Assembly (NCBI GenBank): GCA_017613015.1
Contig: JAGAEQ010000054.1
Span: 1-33,271, forward strand
Length of the DNA stretch: 33,271 nt
Direction of reading: 5' to 3'
From: Bacteroidales bacterium
GTDB taxonomy: Bacteria > Bacteroidota > Bacteroidia > Bacteroidales > WCHB1-69
Shown here: in pieces, positions 16,792-25,718 of the stretch
Position numbering within the stretch: position 1 is the stretch's first letter
Layout of the letters: each line of letters opens with the position of its first letter
Notes under the pieces: model-generated
Told to the model about the DNA's origin: nothing
Seen by the model: the letters and a program-made list of their open reading frames with translations, nothing else
Databases searched by the model: none
Made by a program: the position numbers and the translations under genes

Positions 16792-19700
16792 ATGGACAAG
16801 AAATACGCTGAATACAAGAACCTTAACCTCGTCGAAACCGCCGAGGAGATATTGGCCTACTGGCAGAAGAGCGGCACTTTTCAGGAAAGTCTGCGGCTGC
16901 GCGAACACGCCACCCCTTTCATTTTTTACGAAGGTCCCCCTTCGGCCAACGGGAAACCGGGCATTCACCACATGATGGCGCGTACCATCAAGGACATTTT
17001 CTGCCGTTACAAAACCCAGAAAGGCTACTACGTGCAGCGGAAAGCCGGTTGGGACACCCATGGCCTGCCAGTGGAGCTCGGCGTGGAAAAAAGCTTGGGC
17101 ATCACCAAGGAAGACATCGGCAAAAAGATTTCCGTGGACGAATACAACCGGGCCTGTCGCGAAGAGGTTATGAAATACAAGGACTTGTGGGACGACCTGA
17201 CCGTGAAGATGGGCTATTGGGTGGATTTGGACAATCCTTACATCACCTTTGACAACAATTATATAGAGACCCTATGGCACCTCCTTTCGGAAATTTACAA
17301 GAAAGGGCTGCTGTACAAAGGATACACCATCCAACCCTACTCCCCGGCCGCCGGAACGGGCCTGAGCTCCCACGAGCTGAACATGCCCGGCTGCTACCGG
17401 GACGTGAAGGACACCACCTGCACCGCGCAGTTCCGCATCCGCAAGACAGCGCATCCGGTATTGGAACGCATACTGTCCCAAGCGGAAGCCGCCTACACAG
17501 AGGACTGCTGCCTGCTGGCCTGGACCACCACCCCCTGGACCCTGCCCTCCAACACCGCACTTTGCGTTGGGCCGAAAATCGACTACGTTGCCGTAGAGAC
17601 CTTCCATCCCTACCGGGGTACGCCCATGCTGTGCATCCTGGCCCAGTCCCGGCTGCACGCCTATTTCGACCCGCAGGGCGCCGAGAAACCCATGGTCTAC
17701 AACGCCGAGGACAAAATCATCCCCTACCGCGTGCTTTGCAGCTGCAAAGGCAGTGAACTGGTCGGCATCTCCTACGAGCAGCTTTTCCCCTGGGTGCGTC
17801 CCACCGCTTTGGAGGACAACCGCATCGTGGACAAATACGCGGAAGCCTTCCGGGTGATTCCGGGCGACTACGTGACCACCGAGGACGGCACCGGCATTGT
17901 GCACATCGCGCCCACCTTCGGCGCGGATGACGCCAAAGTGGCCCGCCTGGCCGGCATTCCCTCCCTGTTCATGATTACGGAGAAAAACGAGACCCGCCCC
18001 ATGGTGGACCTGAAAGGCAAATTCTGGGACCGTGCCGAGCTGCGCAAGGATTTTGTGCAGCATTTTGTGGACACGGAAGCTTACGGCCAATTTGAGGGGC
18101 AGTTTGTGAAAAACGCCTACGACCCGCAATTCACCGTGGACGGAAAATACGACGAAAAGGCGGCCCAGAAAGCCGAAAACATTGATGTGCGCCTGTGCAT
18201 CTTCCTGAAAAACAAAGGGCAGGTGTTCAAAATTGAGAAGCACACCCACTCCTATCCCCACTGCTGGCGCACTGACAAGCCCATTCTGTACTATCCCTTG
18301 GACAGCTGGTTTATCCGCACCACCGCCATCAAGGATCGCATGATCGCCCTCAACAAAACCATACAGTGGAAACCGGAGGCGACCGGCAGCGGACGTTTCG
18401 GCAACTGGCTGGAAAACATGGTGGACTGGAACCTTTCCCGCTCCCGTTTCTGGGGAACCCCCCTGCCCATCTGGCGCAGCAAGGACGGAAAAGAGGAACG
18501 CTGCATCGGCTCCGTGGAGGAACTGCGGAAGGAAATCGACCGTGCGGTGGATGCCGGACTGATGAAAGAGAACCCCTACCGTTCCGAAAGCTACGACCTG
18601 CATCGCCCCTACATCGATCAGGTGGTGCTGCTGTCGGAAAGCGGCCAGCCCATGTACCGGGAGCCGGACCTCATTGACGTGTGGTTTGACTCCGGAGCCA
18701 TGCCCTACGCCCAGATGCACTACCCGTTTGAGAACAAGGAGGCGGTGGAGCAAGGCAAGGTGTTTCCCGCCGACTTTATCGCGGAAGGCGTGGACCAGAC
18801 GCGCGGATGGTTTTTCACCCTGCACGCCCTCTCCTGCATCCTTTTTGATTCAGTGGCCTACAAAACCGTTATTTCCAACGGATTGGTCTTAGACAAAAAC
18901 GGAAATAAAATGTCCAAACGCTTGGGCAATGCGGTTGATCCGTTCAAGATTCTGGCCCAACACGGCCCCGACGCCACCCGCTGGTACATGATTACCACCT
19001 CCCAGCCTTGGGAAAACCTGCGTTTCGACGAAAGCGGCATCGAAGAGGTGAAACGCACCTTCTTCGGCACCCTGTTCAACACCTACAAATTTTTTGCCGG
19101 GTACGCCAACATTGACGGGTTCGCCTACAAGGAAAACGACATTCCGTTGGAAAAACGTCCGGAAATCGACCGTTGGATACTGTCCGAACTCCACACCCTT
19201 ATACAACAGGTAGATACTGATTATCAGGATTATGAACCAAGAAAAGCCGGTTTGCGCATCCAGCGTTTCGCCGACCTCTATCTGAGCAACTGGTACGTGC
19301 GCCTCTGCCGCCGCCGTTTCTGGAAAGGCGAATACAACGAGGACAAGATTTCCGCCTACCAGACGCTGTACACCTGTCTGGAAACCCTGACGAAACTGAT
19401 TGCGCCCATCGCGCCTTTCTTCGCCGAACAGCTGTACCGCGCCTTGAACGAGACCACCGGCAAATCCGAAGCGGCCTCCGTCCACCTGAGCGACTTCCCC
19501 CAAGCGGACACCCGCTGCATAGCCCCCGATTTGGAGGAGCAAATGCGTATGGCACAAGAAGTTTCCTCACTCATTCTTTCTTTGAGAAAACGAAATAACC
19601 TGAAAGTGAGGCAACCCCTCTCCAAAGTCATGATTCCGGTCGCCGACGAGCGCATGCAACAGCACATCGGGAACGTCCGTCACCTGATTTTGGCCGAAAC

Positions 19701-20271
19701 CAACCTCAAATCCATTGAGTTCCTGCGTCCGGACAACCACATACTGACCAAGACCATCAAGCCCAATTTCAAGACCTTGGGACCCAAATACGGCAAAATC
19801 ATGAAAGGCATCGCCGCCGCCGTCGCCCAATGCGGACAGACGGAAATCCAGAAGATGGAGCAAACCGGCAGCCTGCGTTTGCAAGTGGAGGGACAGGAAG
19901 TGCTGCTGCTTCCGGAAGACGTGGAAATCCACACCCAAGACATTCCGGGCTGGGTGGTGGCCTCCAACGAGCGCATCACTGTCGCCTTGGACACCACGGT
20001 GACACCGGAGCTGCGCAACGAAGGCATCGCCCGTGAACTGGTGAACCGCATACAGAACCTCCGCAAGGAGACCCAATTGGATGTCACGGACCGCATACGG
20101 GTAAGCGTCACCTCCCCCGAAAGTCTGGAGGAAGCGCTGCAAACCCATAGCAACTACATTTGTGCCGAAACCTTATGCACTTCTTTGGAAATGAAGGTGG
20201 GAACCCCTGCGGATCCCTTGGTGGAGCTGACGGACACCCTCAGCATCCACATCGCTATTGAAAAGGCGTAA
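16792..20271 (+). CDS. ileS: Isoleucyl-tRNA synthetase, long eukaryote-like type
   Basis: Charges tRNA-Ile; class I synthetase, 1159 residues. The HIGH-type motif is in PPSANGKPGIHH (HIGH equivalent 57-60), then AGWDTHGLPVE. The editing (CP1) domain contains AWTTTPWTLPSNTA and GTGIVHIAPTFGADD. The KMSKS loop is KMSKR at 706-710. The length and the KMSKR form fit the clade shared with eukaryotic cytosolic enzymes; members of that clade are often insensitive to mupirocin, which is inference here. The start at ATG 16792 (MDKKYAEYKN) matches family N-termini; an in-frame extension to 16741 would run through the putative promoter. It is the only gene of its strand in this stretch and ends 10 bases before a convergent gene without a visible terminator hairpin. 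Confidence 0.96.
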   Translation: MDKKYAEYKNLNLVETAEEILAYWQKSGTFQESLRLREHATPFIFYEGPPSANGKPGIHHMMARTIKDIFCRYKTQKGYYVQRKAGWDTHGLPVELGVEKSLGITKEDIGKKISVDEYNRACREEVMKYKDLWDDLTVKMGYWVDLDNPYITFDNNYIETLWHLLSEIYKKGLLYKGYTIQPYSPAAGTGLSSHELNMPGCYRDVKDTTCTAQFRIRKTAHPVLERILSQAEAAYTEDCCLLAWTTTPWTLPSNTALCVGPKIDYVAVETFHPYRGTPMLCILAQSRLHAYFDPQGAEKPMVYNAEDKIIPYRVLCSCKGSELVGISYEQLFPWVRPTALEDNRIVDKYAEAFRVIPGDYVTTEDGTGIVHIAPTFGADDAKVARLAGIPSLFMITEKNETRPMVDLKGKFWDRAELRKDFVQHFVDTEAYGQFEGQFVKNAYDPQFTVDGKYDEKAAQKAENIDVRLCIFLKNKGQVFKIEKHTHSYPHCWRTDKPILYYPLDSWFIRTTAIKDRMIALNKTIQWKPEATGSGRFGNWLENMVDWNLSRSRFWGTPLPIWRSKDGKEERCIGSVEELRKEIDRAVDAGLMKENPYRSESYDLHRPYIDQVVLLSESGQPMYREPDLIDVWFDSGAMPYAQMHYPFENKEAVEQGKVFPADFIAEGVDQTRGWFFTLHALSCILFDSVAYKTVISNGLVLDKNGNKMSKRLGNAVDPFKILAQHGPDATRWYMITTSQPWENLRFDESGIEEVKRTFFGTLFNTYKFFAGYANIDGFAYKENDIPLEKRPEIDRWILSELHTLIQQVDTDYQDYEPRKAGLRIQRFADLYLSNWYVRLCRRRFWKGEYNEDKISAYQTLYTCLETLTKLIAPIAPFFAEQLYRALNETTGKSEAASVHLSDFPQADTRCIAPDLEEQMRMAQEVSSLILSLRKRNNLKVRQPLSKVMIPVADERMQQHIGNVRHLILAETNLKSIEFLRPDNHILTKTIKPNFKTLGPKYGKIMKGIAAAVAQCGQTEIQKMEQTGSLRLQVEGQEVLLLPEDVEIHTQDIPGWVVASNERITVALDTTVTPELRNEGIARELVNRIQNLRKETQLDVTDRIRVSVTSPESLEEALQTHSNYICAETLCTSLEMKVGTPADPLVELTDTLSIHIAIEKA

Positions 20272-20281
20272 GCCTGTGTGG

Positions 20282-21103
20282 TCAATGGCTGACGGAAGGG
20301 TCAAGCTCCCCGAAGCGCCACAAGTCCCCGTTGCGCATCAGCAGGTAGGGAACGGCGATTTTCCATACGCCGCCCACCGGAAGCGCCAAGGTCTTCACAC
20401 GCTCCATCGTGGCCACCCGCAAAAACACCACCGAACCTCCTTCCACAAAGACAATCTGGTCTTTATGCACAGTAAAGGCTCGTAGGCCGAGTTTCGGATA
20501 CTGGGTGATGAAATTGCCGAACACATCAAAAAACAACAGCCCGGCCACCGAGTCGCACACCACCAGACGCGCATCCACTTCGCGCAGGTAGCAAGGGTTC
20601 ACCCCTTGCAGCGACAAATCGGCAAAACGCTCGCTCGCAGCGACACGCCGCCCTTTTTCGTCAAAACGCAGCAGCTTCTCCTGCCAGCGGTCGTACACCC
20701 AGAAACCGCCCTGCGCGGAAGCGCAAACGCAAGCCGCCTCCCCGAGCCCCATCCCGGCCAGCGAAAACGCGTCGGAAATGGGTGTCAGGCGGTTGTCCAC
20801 ATAACGGATTTGCTGGAAAGGCGCGGAAAAAAGCAAAATCTTGAAAGGGTTACAGGCATCCAAGGCACTCACGCCCCCGTGCATCGACGCATCGTAATAC
20901 GGGACTGCGGAATCGGCAAGACGCAGCAGCCGGCTCCCCTGCACATAAAAACCGTCCTCCAGCAGGGAGACGTTTTCCGCCACTTTGGTTTCCAGAAAAA
21001 GAAAGGCGCTTTCCTGCGCCGGGCACAAGAGGACGACCAACAGGCAGCCTGCGGCCAAAAGCCTGCGAAGACTCGCTGCCGACCTAACTATTTGACTTCC
21101 CAA
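20282..21103 (-). CDS. Secreted propeller-like protein of unknown function, TTG start
   Basis: A 273-residue protein. The N-terminus has basic residues (R7, R13, R14) before a hydrophobic core (LLAAGCLLVVLLCPA), so a signal peptide is likely. Cys20 sits in the middle of the hydrophobic stretch and is not a proper lipobox. The body has repeated short strand patterns such as GGFWVYDRWQEKLLRFDEKGRRV, LLFFDVFGNFITQYP and GDLWRFGEL, like NHL or six-bladed propellers in which each blade reads out one value. There is no ATG anywhere near the 5' end. The TTG at 21103 keeps the basic n-region and overlaps the upstream DUF3276 stop by 16 bases, implying coupled translation. Function unknown; propeller fold is inferred. 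Confidence 0.75.
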   Translation of the reverse strand: MGSQIVRSAASLRRLLAAGCLLVVLLCPAQESAFLFLETKVAENVSLLEDGFYVQGSRLLRLADSAVPYYDASMHGGVSALDACNPFKILLFSAPFQQIRYVDNRLTPISDAFSLAGMGLGEAACVCASAQGGFWVYDRWQEKLLRFDEKGRRVAASERFADLSLQGVNPCYLREVDARLVVCDSVAGLLFFDVFGNFITQYPKLGLRAFTVHKDQIVFVEGGSVVFLRVATMERVKTLALPVGGVWKIAVPYLLMRNGDLWRFGELDPSVSH

Positions 21104-21432
21104 TCTTCAAAATTTACCGCATCCGGACGTTCGTCCTCCGTGTCGGGATAATGGGGATGCAATTCCTCATCCGGGAAATGCTCCTTCGCATAGGCGGACA
21201 TTTCGTCAAAGCAGGAGGCAAACTTCTCCAAATCTTGCACATGCAAGAAGATTTTGTGTTTTTCGTAGAAAAAACGACCCCTTTCCTCATCGAAACGGCG
21301 CTTGCTCTCGGCAATCACCAAATAATGCTCGCCATAGCGGGTTTCCTTCATATCGAAGAAATAGGTCCGTTTGCCGGCTTTTATTGATTTCGAGAACAAC
21401 TCTTTACCCTCTTTCTGCTTGTAATCTTCCAT
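21088..21432 (-). CDS. DUF3276 / PUR-alpha-like nucleic-acid-binding protein
   Basis: A 114-residue protein of the Bacteroidota DUF3276 type, related to PUR-alpha single-stranded DNA/RNA-binding proteins such as BpuR of Borrelia. The strand-rich core reads GKRTYFFDMKETRYGEHYLVIAESKRR, then FYEKHKIFLHVQDLEKFASCF, the usual four-strand plus helix PUR unit. The C-terminus is acidic (PDTEDERPDAVNFEDWEVK). It is a likely cytoplasmic RNA or ssDNA binder with a regulatory role. It has its own promoter (-7 box 21472-21479), ATG start, and overlaps the next gene by 16 bases. Confidence 0.85.
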   Translation of the reverse strand: MEDYKQKEGKELFSKSIKAGKRTYFFDMKETRYGEHYLVIAESKRRFDEERGRFFYEKHKIFLHVQDLEKFASCFDEMSAYAKEHFPDEELHPHYPDTEDERPDAVNFEDWEVK

Positions 21433-21471
21433 GGTTGTTTTTTTTGTTTCTAATCACACAAAATGCAAAAG

Positions 21472-21479
21472 CAAAAATA
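21472..21479 (-). promoter_or_regulatory. Bacteroidota -7 promoter box for the DUF3276 gene
   Basis: Reads TATTTTTG on the minus strand, an exact TAnnTTTG match. It sits between the recX terminator and the ATG at 21432, giving a leader of roughly 30 bases. No clear -33 element. Confidence 0.5.
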
Positions 21480-21510
21480 GGCATAATTTAGTTATCTTTC
21501 CCCTCCATGC

Positions 21511-21538
21511 AAAAAAAAATCCGGCAAAAGCCGGATTT
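21511..21538 (-). terminator. Intrinsic terminator of recX
   Basis: On the minus strand a perfect 9-bp stem AAATCCGGC / GCCGGATTT with a 4-base loop (21517-21525 and 21530-21538) runs into a T-tract (the A-run at 21511-21519 on the plus strand). The first stem base is the first base of the recX stop codon, so termination follows translation end immediately. Confidence 0.85.
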
Positions 21539-21978
21539 CAGGTCAGTTTTTTTATCTCCTCCGCCTCGAAACCGCGGGAGGACAAGTAGGCGTACAAACG
21601 CCACGGAAGCGTCTCCTCCGGAACTCCGGCGTGGGTGCGCCGCCACCCGTCCGCCACCCGGCGTATGGTCTCGGTGTAGTCGGAAAAATCGACGGATGCC
21701 ATGGCCTTGCGTATGCACGGGTCCGAGACCCCGTTGCGGCGGAGCTCCTGCACGATTTTCAGCCTGCCCCACCGCTTGATGCGGTAATGCCCTGACGCAA
21801 AGGCTTCCGCATAACGCGCTTCGTTTAAAAAGCCCTGGGTGATCAGCTCGGCAATCAGGGCCTCCGCGACCTCCGGCGCCACCTTCCACAAGGCAAGGCG
21901 ACGGCGCACATCCTGCTGGCTGCGCTCCTGATAGGCGCAAAAACGCTCCGCTTTCGAAAGGGCTTCCTGGTAGGTCAT
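21538..21978 (-). CDS. recX: Regulatory protein RecX
   Basis: RecX-family modulator of RecA filaments; 146 residues, normal length. Three-helix tandem repeats are visible: YQEALSKAERFCAYQERSQQDVRRRL, then LIAELITQGFLNEARYAEAFASG, then GRLKIVQELRRNGVSDPCI. LNEARYAEAF is the family hallmark (usually LDDxRFAxxF). The start is ATG 21978, preceded by CAGGA; a TTG at 21987 is not needed. It is followed directly by an intrinsic terminator. Cytoplasmic; recA itself is not in the window. Confidence 0.9.
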   Translation of the reverse strand: MTYQEALSKAERFCAYQERSQQDVRRRLALWKVAPEVAEALIAELITQGFLNEARYAEAFASGHYRIKRWGRLKIVQELRRNGVSDPCIRKAMASVDFSDYTETIRRVADGWRRTHAGVPEETLPWRLYAYLSSRGFEAEEIKKLT

Positions 21979-22060
21979 TCCTGACAAATTTTATCCGGAC
22001 GCGGCATGTTTCCCCACGCCCTTACTTTCGGTTTAACCATCATCGGTATTCCGGGGACTG

Positions 22061-22084
22061 AGGGACGCGGCACGCCGCGTCCCT
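22061..22084. repeat. Near-perfect palindrome at the end of the glycan operon
   Basis: AGGGACGCGGC, two bases (AC), then its exact reverse complement GCCGCGTCCCT. The 11-bp GC-rich arms overlap the stop codon (22083-22085) of the repeat protein gene. No T-tract follows on the minus strand, so it is not a standard terminator. It could be a REP-like dispersed palindrome or an RNA 3'-end stabiliser. The rest of the 104-base gap to recX holds nothing else clear. Confidence 0.6.
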
Positions 22085-25000
22085 ACTCCTTCACCACCTT
22101 CCTCACTTCTTTCCCGCAACGCACCACGTACATTCCGCGGGCGAGGCCGGAAATGTCCACTTGCAGCGTGGCTTCGCCGGTGGGTTCCGCTTGCAAAACC
22201 ATACGGCCGCTCATGTCAAACAAGCGCACGCGCTCCCCTTTCACACCCTTGACATACAACACAGTATGGGCCGGGTTGGGATATAGCGCAAAGGTCTCCG
22301 CCTGCCATTCGGGCACTGCGTTACGCAACAGCACGCGCACACGGTACAGGCAACGGACGGATGTGTCCTCGGCCGTCACCTCGACACGAATGTCCATGGT
22401 GTCCTGACGCGTTTCGGAATCCCATCGGTAGGAAGACAGACTGTCCATGGTTTCGGCACGGACATCGTTAGGAAACCACGGTCCGTAGAAAAGCGTGTAG
22501 TCGAACACCTCGGGCCGGAATTGCGGCAGCGGAAAACCGCCGTCCAAATAAAGGGCCTGCAAACGGGCGTCCCTGTGCAGGTAGCGGAAATGCAGCGTAT
22601 ACACAGCATAATGCACGCTGTCTTCCGCAATTACACGGATTTGGGCGGTGCCGGGAATGGCCGCGAGGGGCGTAATGTGGAGAAGCGAGCCCTCCCAAGC
22701 CGCATGCGCCCTCACCTCCGGCATCGCGACGACGCTGTCTGTCAGCACAAAATACCGCTCCCTCTCCCCGACCTGAAACGCAGGAACCAAGGTATCCTCA
22801 ATCCAAAGCGAATCCAAGGCGACATCGGAGGAGAGCGTGCGACGGAAAGCGAAAAGGTAATCGGCGGCATGCAAACCGTTTTCCGCCAGTACGCGCACCA
22901 AGGCCGTATCATTCACTTTCACAGGGGTTCGCAAAATGCGGACCGTGGCCCGCGCATCCTGCGGCAAACAGCGCAGGCTGTCCGGGACCTCCGTGGTTTT
23001 CTCCCGTAAGGGAAGCGTATAAACCGTTTGTCCCTCCTTCATGGGAAGCAGGGAGTCCGCCGTTCCCAAGCGATACTGCAAGGCATGCAGGGAAGCCACC
23101 GGAGACAAGGTCCGCCGAAACAGCAGCCGATACACCTTGACCACGCTCGTGTCCTCCGCCTGAATGCGAATTTCAGCGGTATCGCCCAAGGCAAGGGCCT
23201 GACGCACCCTCACCTGCGCCACCGGAGAAGAGGCACGGGCCGTCACCACCGGAGGCCGGAGGCTGTCGTAATGCAGCCATACGCTGTAAAACGTGCTGTC
23301 CTTGTGAAAGTCCTCCAGCATTTTTCCGTCACAGCAAATGCTGTCCGCCTCCGCGTCACGCGAAAGCGCCACCGTGAAGCACACCACATAACGCTTGACA
23401 TGGACGCGGCTTTCCGAAAACACCCACACCACGGCGGTATCGTTAGGAGAAATCGGCTGACGCACGCTGTCCGTCGCATCGAAATCCGCCCGACTCCATT
23501 CCAGCACAGGCGGAATCCGGGTCAAGGGAGGAAGTTGCACACGGTAAAAGAGGCTGTCCTTATGAAAGGACGGCACGGAAGCGTAGCGTTGCGCCAGATG
23601 ATAGCCCAGACTGCTCAAATCGGCGTTATCCGAAAGGCGCAAAGAAAAATACAGGCGATAGGAGGCATGCACCGTGGTGTCCTCCGCCCACACCTCGACC
23701 AAGGCCATGCCGGGAACGGAACCTGGCAGGGTGACGCGCACCGTGGCGTCCGTATCGTAAGGCTCGGCCTGTATGCCCGGCACGCGGGCACTGTCTAACC
23801 AAAGGCTGTAGCTGTACACCGTATCCACAAATGAAGCCAAAGGCTTGTTGTCCAAACGGATGGAGACAAGCCGGGCGTCACGCGCCTTGCGCACCCGGAA
23901 AAAGAGGCGGTAGCACAGGCTGTCCTGCCCGTTTTCGGCCACCACCCACACACGGAGCGTGTCCCCCCACTGCCCCATCACGGGAATACGGACAAGGGCG
24001 TGGGTGTCCTGTGGCTGCGCCACAAGCTGCGGAAAGACGCGGGTCTTTTCCGGAAGCTCCACCACATACAGTGTCTGCTGCGCTTGGAAGGCAGGCACAG
24101 CGGTTTCCGTGCCATGCAGCCGATAGGCAAGGCTTGACAGCCGGGCGTTGTTGTTTTTCGCCAACGTAAAGGCGATACGGTACTCCCTCCGGATAGTGGT
24201 GTCCTCCGCCAAAACCATTACCACAGCCGTGTCCGGCACACGAAACACCCGGGGATAGCGCAGCTGCGCCTTCGGCCTGTTTGCTGTAACGTCCAAGCGA
24301 ACAGAATCCGTGCCGTAGGGCAGTTCCACCGCATAGAACAGGCTGTCCGGACGGAAACCCGGCAGCAGTGTCCCATTGTACCGGATGCTGGACGCGGAGG
24401 CGTCCGTGGAAATCGCCACCCGGAAACGGACGGTATAGGTCAATCGGGTCTTGCCGTTCGCGGCGGTCACGGTGACACGGGCCGTCCCCGGCAAAGACAC
24501 CGCCTGGGTGACCTGGGGGGTCAGCCCCGGATACAAAGACACACAGGAGACAATGGGCGGCACCGTGCTTCCAGACGGAAGCGCGACCTCGTAGTCCAAG
24601 GTGTCCGGATGAAAGCCCGGCACCGGAGTCTGATCATAGGAAAGGGAGGCCAGACGGGCCTCCGGCGATTTTTCCACGACATAATGCACCACATAGGTAT
24701 GCACACTCTGCCCGTCTTCCGCCTTGGCAGTGATTTCGGAATAGCCGCCGTCCACCCCTTGGGCGGAAGGGACATAGCGGACGCTTGTCGTAATGTCCGC
24801 CACCTCGCCCTTGCAGCTCACCTTGGGCTGGTACTGCGGCGACGTGCCGTAGGGAAGCTCCACCGTATAGCTGAACCTGTCCTTACGGAAACCTTCCACC
24901 GGAAGACCGTCCACATGGATGGATTGCAGCCAGGAGCTGTACACCAAACGGATTTCATCTATCGAAAGCTCGTTGCCCACATGCCCATCCAGCACCGAAG

Positions 25001-25709
25001 AATCCGAAGCCATGTAGATCAGTATGTATTTGGGCGCAGCCTTACCGTCATACACAAAAGGCAGGCGCAGCTGCATCCAGTGGGTTGCCGGAAGCACGGA
25101 ATCTGTCCGGGAAAGCAGGTGGTTGATATAGGCCGTGTACAAGGCAGGGTTGTTGGCATGGTTCATATACTGGAAATCCGTGTCGCCATGCACATAAGCC
25201 ACGATGCGTGCACGGGAGGAGTCCCGGTCCGTGGCGTAATAGCGCACCCACAGGTACAGGGAGTCCGGCGTGCCGGACAAGGCTTGGTTGTACTTGGAAA
25301 GCTGACGTTCCGTGGAAAAATAGTTCTGGGGCGTGTACACCGCCATAGACCCTACGTTGAACATGCCGTTGGAGACCATTCCGCTGACGATAAAGGTCGA
25401 GCCGCCGCCGTAGACCCGCCGTGTCCGCATACGGATATAGCTGCTCCCCTGTCCGCCCGGCCGACCGCCGCTCTCGCGGGAATGCACGCTGGTGGTCGTA
25501 ATGACGCCGCACACGGACTGGGAGTAACTGGAGGGCAGCCCGATGATGTTGCACCGGGCCGTATTGTAGGAATGCCAATGCTCCGGCAGGCTGATGGAAG
25601 CGGCGTCCCAACGCTCAAAGTCCGGATTCTCCAACTGGTATTGCGCCACCGCCGGCAGACAGCCGCACAGCAGCATGATCCAAAATGTGACAAAGAATTT
25701 TTTTTGCAT
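22083..25709 (-). CDS. Large T9SS-secreted protein: PCMD-like N-domain, ten beta-sandwich-like repeats, sorting domain
   Basis: A 1208-residue exported protein. Signal peptide 1-22 (cut near PAVA|QYQ). Residues 23-257 begin NPDFERWD and end LSIDEIRLVY, the pattern of PCMD-like putative carbohydrate-binding domains. Residues 258-1132 are ten tandem repeats of 84-93 residues, each opening A-x-L-x-S-L-x-Y, then PxFxxDxLxYxVxLP, then A-E-D-T and a closing YRLxFxV. Residues 1139-1208 (FALYPNPAHTVLYVKG... DISGLARGMYVV) form a type A T9SS C-terminal sorting domain, so the protein should cross the outer membrane through the type IX system and be attached to the surface or released. It is last in a seven-gene run behind a GH42-like glycosidase (9-base gap). 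No catalytic motif is seen; an adhesin, scaffold or glycan-binding role is likely but unproven. Confidence 0.9.
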   Translation of the reverse strand: MQKKFFVTFWIMLLCGCLPAVAQYQLENPDFERWDAASISLPEHWHSYNTARCNIIGLPSSYSQSVCGVITTTSVHSRESGGRPGGQGSSYIRMRTRRVYGGGSTFIVSGMVSNGMFNVGSMAVYTPQNYFSTERQLSKYNQALSGTPDSLYLWVRYYATDRDSSRARIVAYVHGDTDFQYMNHANNPALYTAYINHLLSRTDSVLPATHWMQLRLPFVYDGKAAPKYILIYMASDSSVLDGHVGNELSIDEIRLVYSSWLQSIHVDGLPVEGFRKDRFSYTVELPYGTSPQYQPKVSCKGEVADITTSVRYVPSAQGVDGGYSEITAKAEDGQSVHTYVVHYVVEKSPEARLASLSYDQTPVPGFHPDTLDYEVALPSGSTVPPIVSCVSLYPGLTPQVTQAVSLPGTARVTVTAANGKTRLTYTVRFRVAISTDASASSIRYNGTLLPGFRPDSLFYAVELPYGTDSVRLDVTANRPKAQLRYPRVFRVPDTAVVMVLAEDTTIRREYRIAFTLAKNNNARLSSLAYRLHGTETAVPAFQAQQTLYVVELPEKTRVFPQLVAQPQDTHALVRIPVMGQWGDTLRVWVVAENGQDSLCYRLFFRVRKARDARLVSIRLDNKPLASFVDTVYSYSLWLDSARVPGIQAEPYDTDATVRVTLPGSVPGMALVEVWAEDTTVHASYRLYFSLRLSDNADLSSLGYHLAQRYASVPSFHKDSLFYRVQLPPLTRIPPVLEWSRADFDATDSVRQPISPNDTAVVWVFSESRVHVKRYVVCFTVALSRDAEADSICCDGKMLEDFHKDSTFYSVWLHYDSLRPPVVTARASSPVAQVRVRQALALGDTAEIRIQAEDTSVVKVYRLLFRRTLSPVASLHALQYRLGTADSLLPMKEGQTVYTLPLREKTTEVPDSLRCLPQDARATVRILRTPVKVNDTALVRVLAENGLHAADYLFAFRRTLSSDVALDSLWIEDTLVPAFQVGERERYFVLTDSVVAMPEVRAHAAWEGSLLHITPLAAIPGTAQIRVIAEDSVHYAVYTLHFRYLHRDARLQALYLDGGFPLPQFRPEVFDYTLFYGPWFPNDVRAETMDSLSSYRWDSETRQDTMDIRVEVTAEDTSVRCLYRVRVLLRNAVPEWQAETFALYPNPAHTVLYVKGVKGERVRLFDMSGRMVLQAEPTGEATLQVDISGLARGMYVVRCGKEVRKVVKE
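22314..24938 (-). repeat. Ten tandem ~85-93-residue protein repeats
   Basis: Repeat boundaries by the A-x-L-x-S motif, in residues of the T9SS protein: 258-350, 351-436, 437-521, 522-611, 612-695, 696-785, 786-871, 872-962, 963-1047, 1048 to about 1132. Units 3, 5, 7 and 9 have 84-86 residues; units 4, 6 and 8 have 90-91, with extra residues after the first strand (YRLHGTETAVPAF, YHLAQRYASVPSF, YRLGTADSLLPMK). The repeats are diverged in sequence, so they are old rather than recently expanded. Confidence 0.8.
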
Positions 25710-25718
25710 GGATAGAAT

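Noticed and set aside
16626..16817. N-terminal extension of the polyprenyl synthetase
   Set aside because: It would cross the divergent promoter region and the ileS start, and the added residues are not conserved-looking.
17272..18825. Long minus-strand open frame opposite ileS
   Set aside because: Antisense shadow of a highly conserved gene; low-complexity His/Gln/Val-rich translation with no motif.
21041..21060. Lipobox (LAAGC) in the propeller-like protein
   Set aside because: The Cys lies inside the hydrophobic core and is followed by LLVVLL, so lipid modification there is unlikely.
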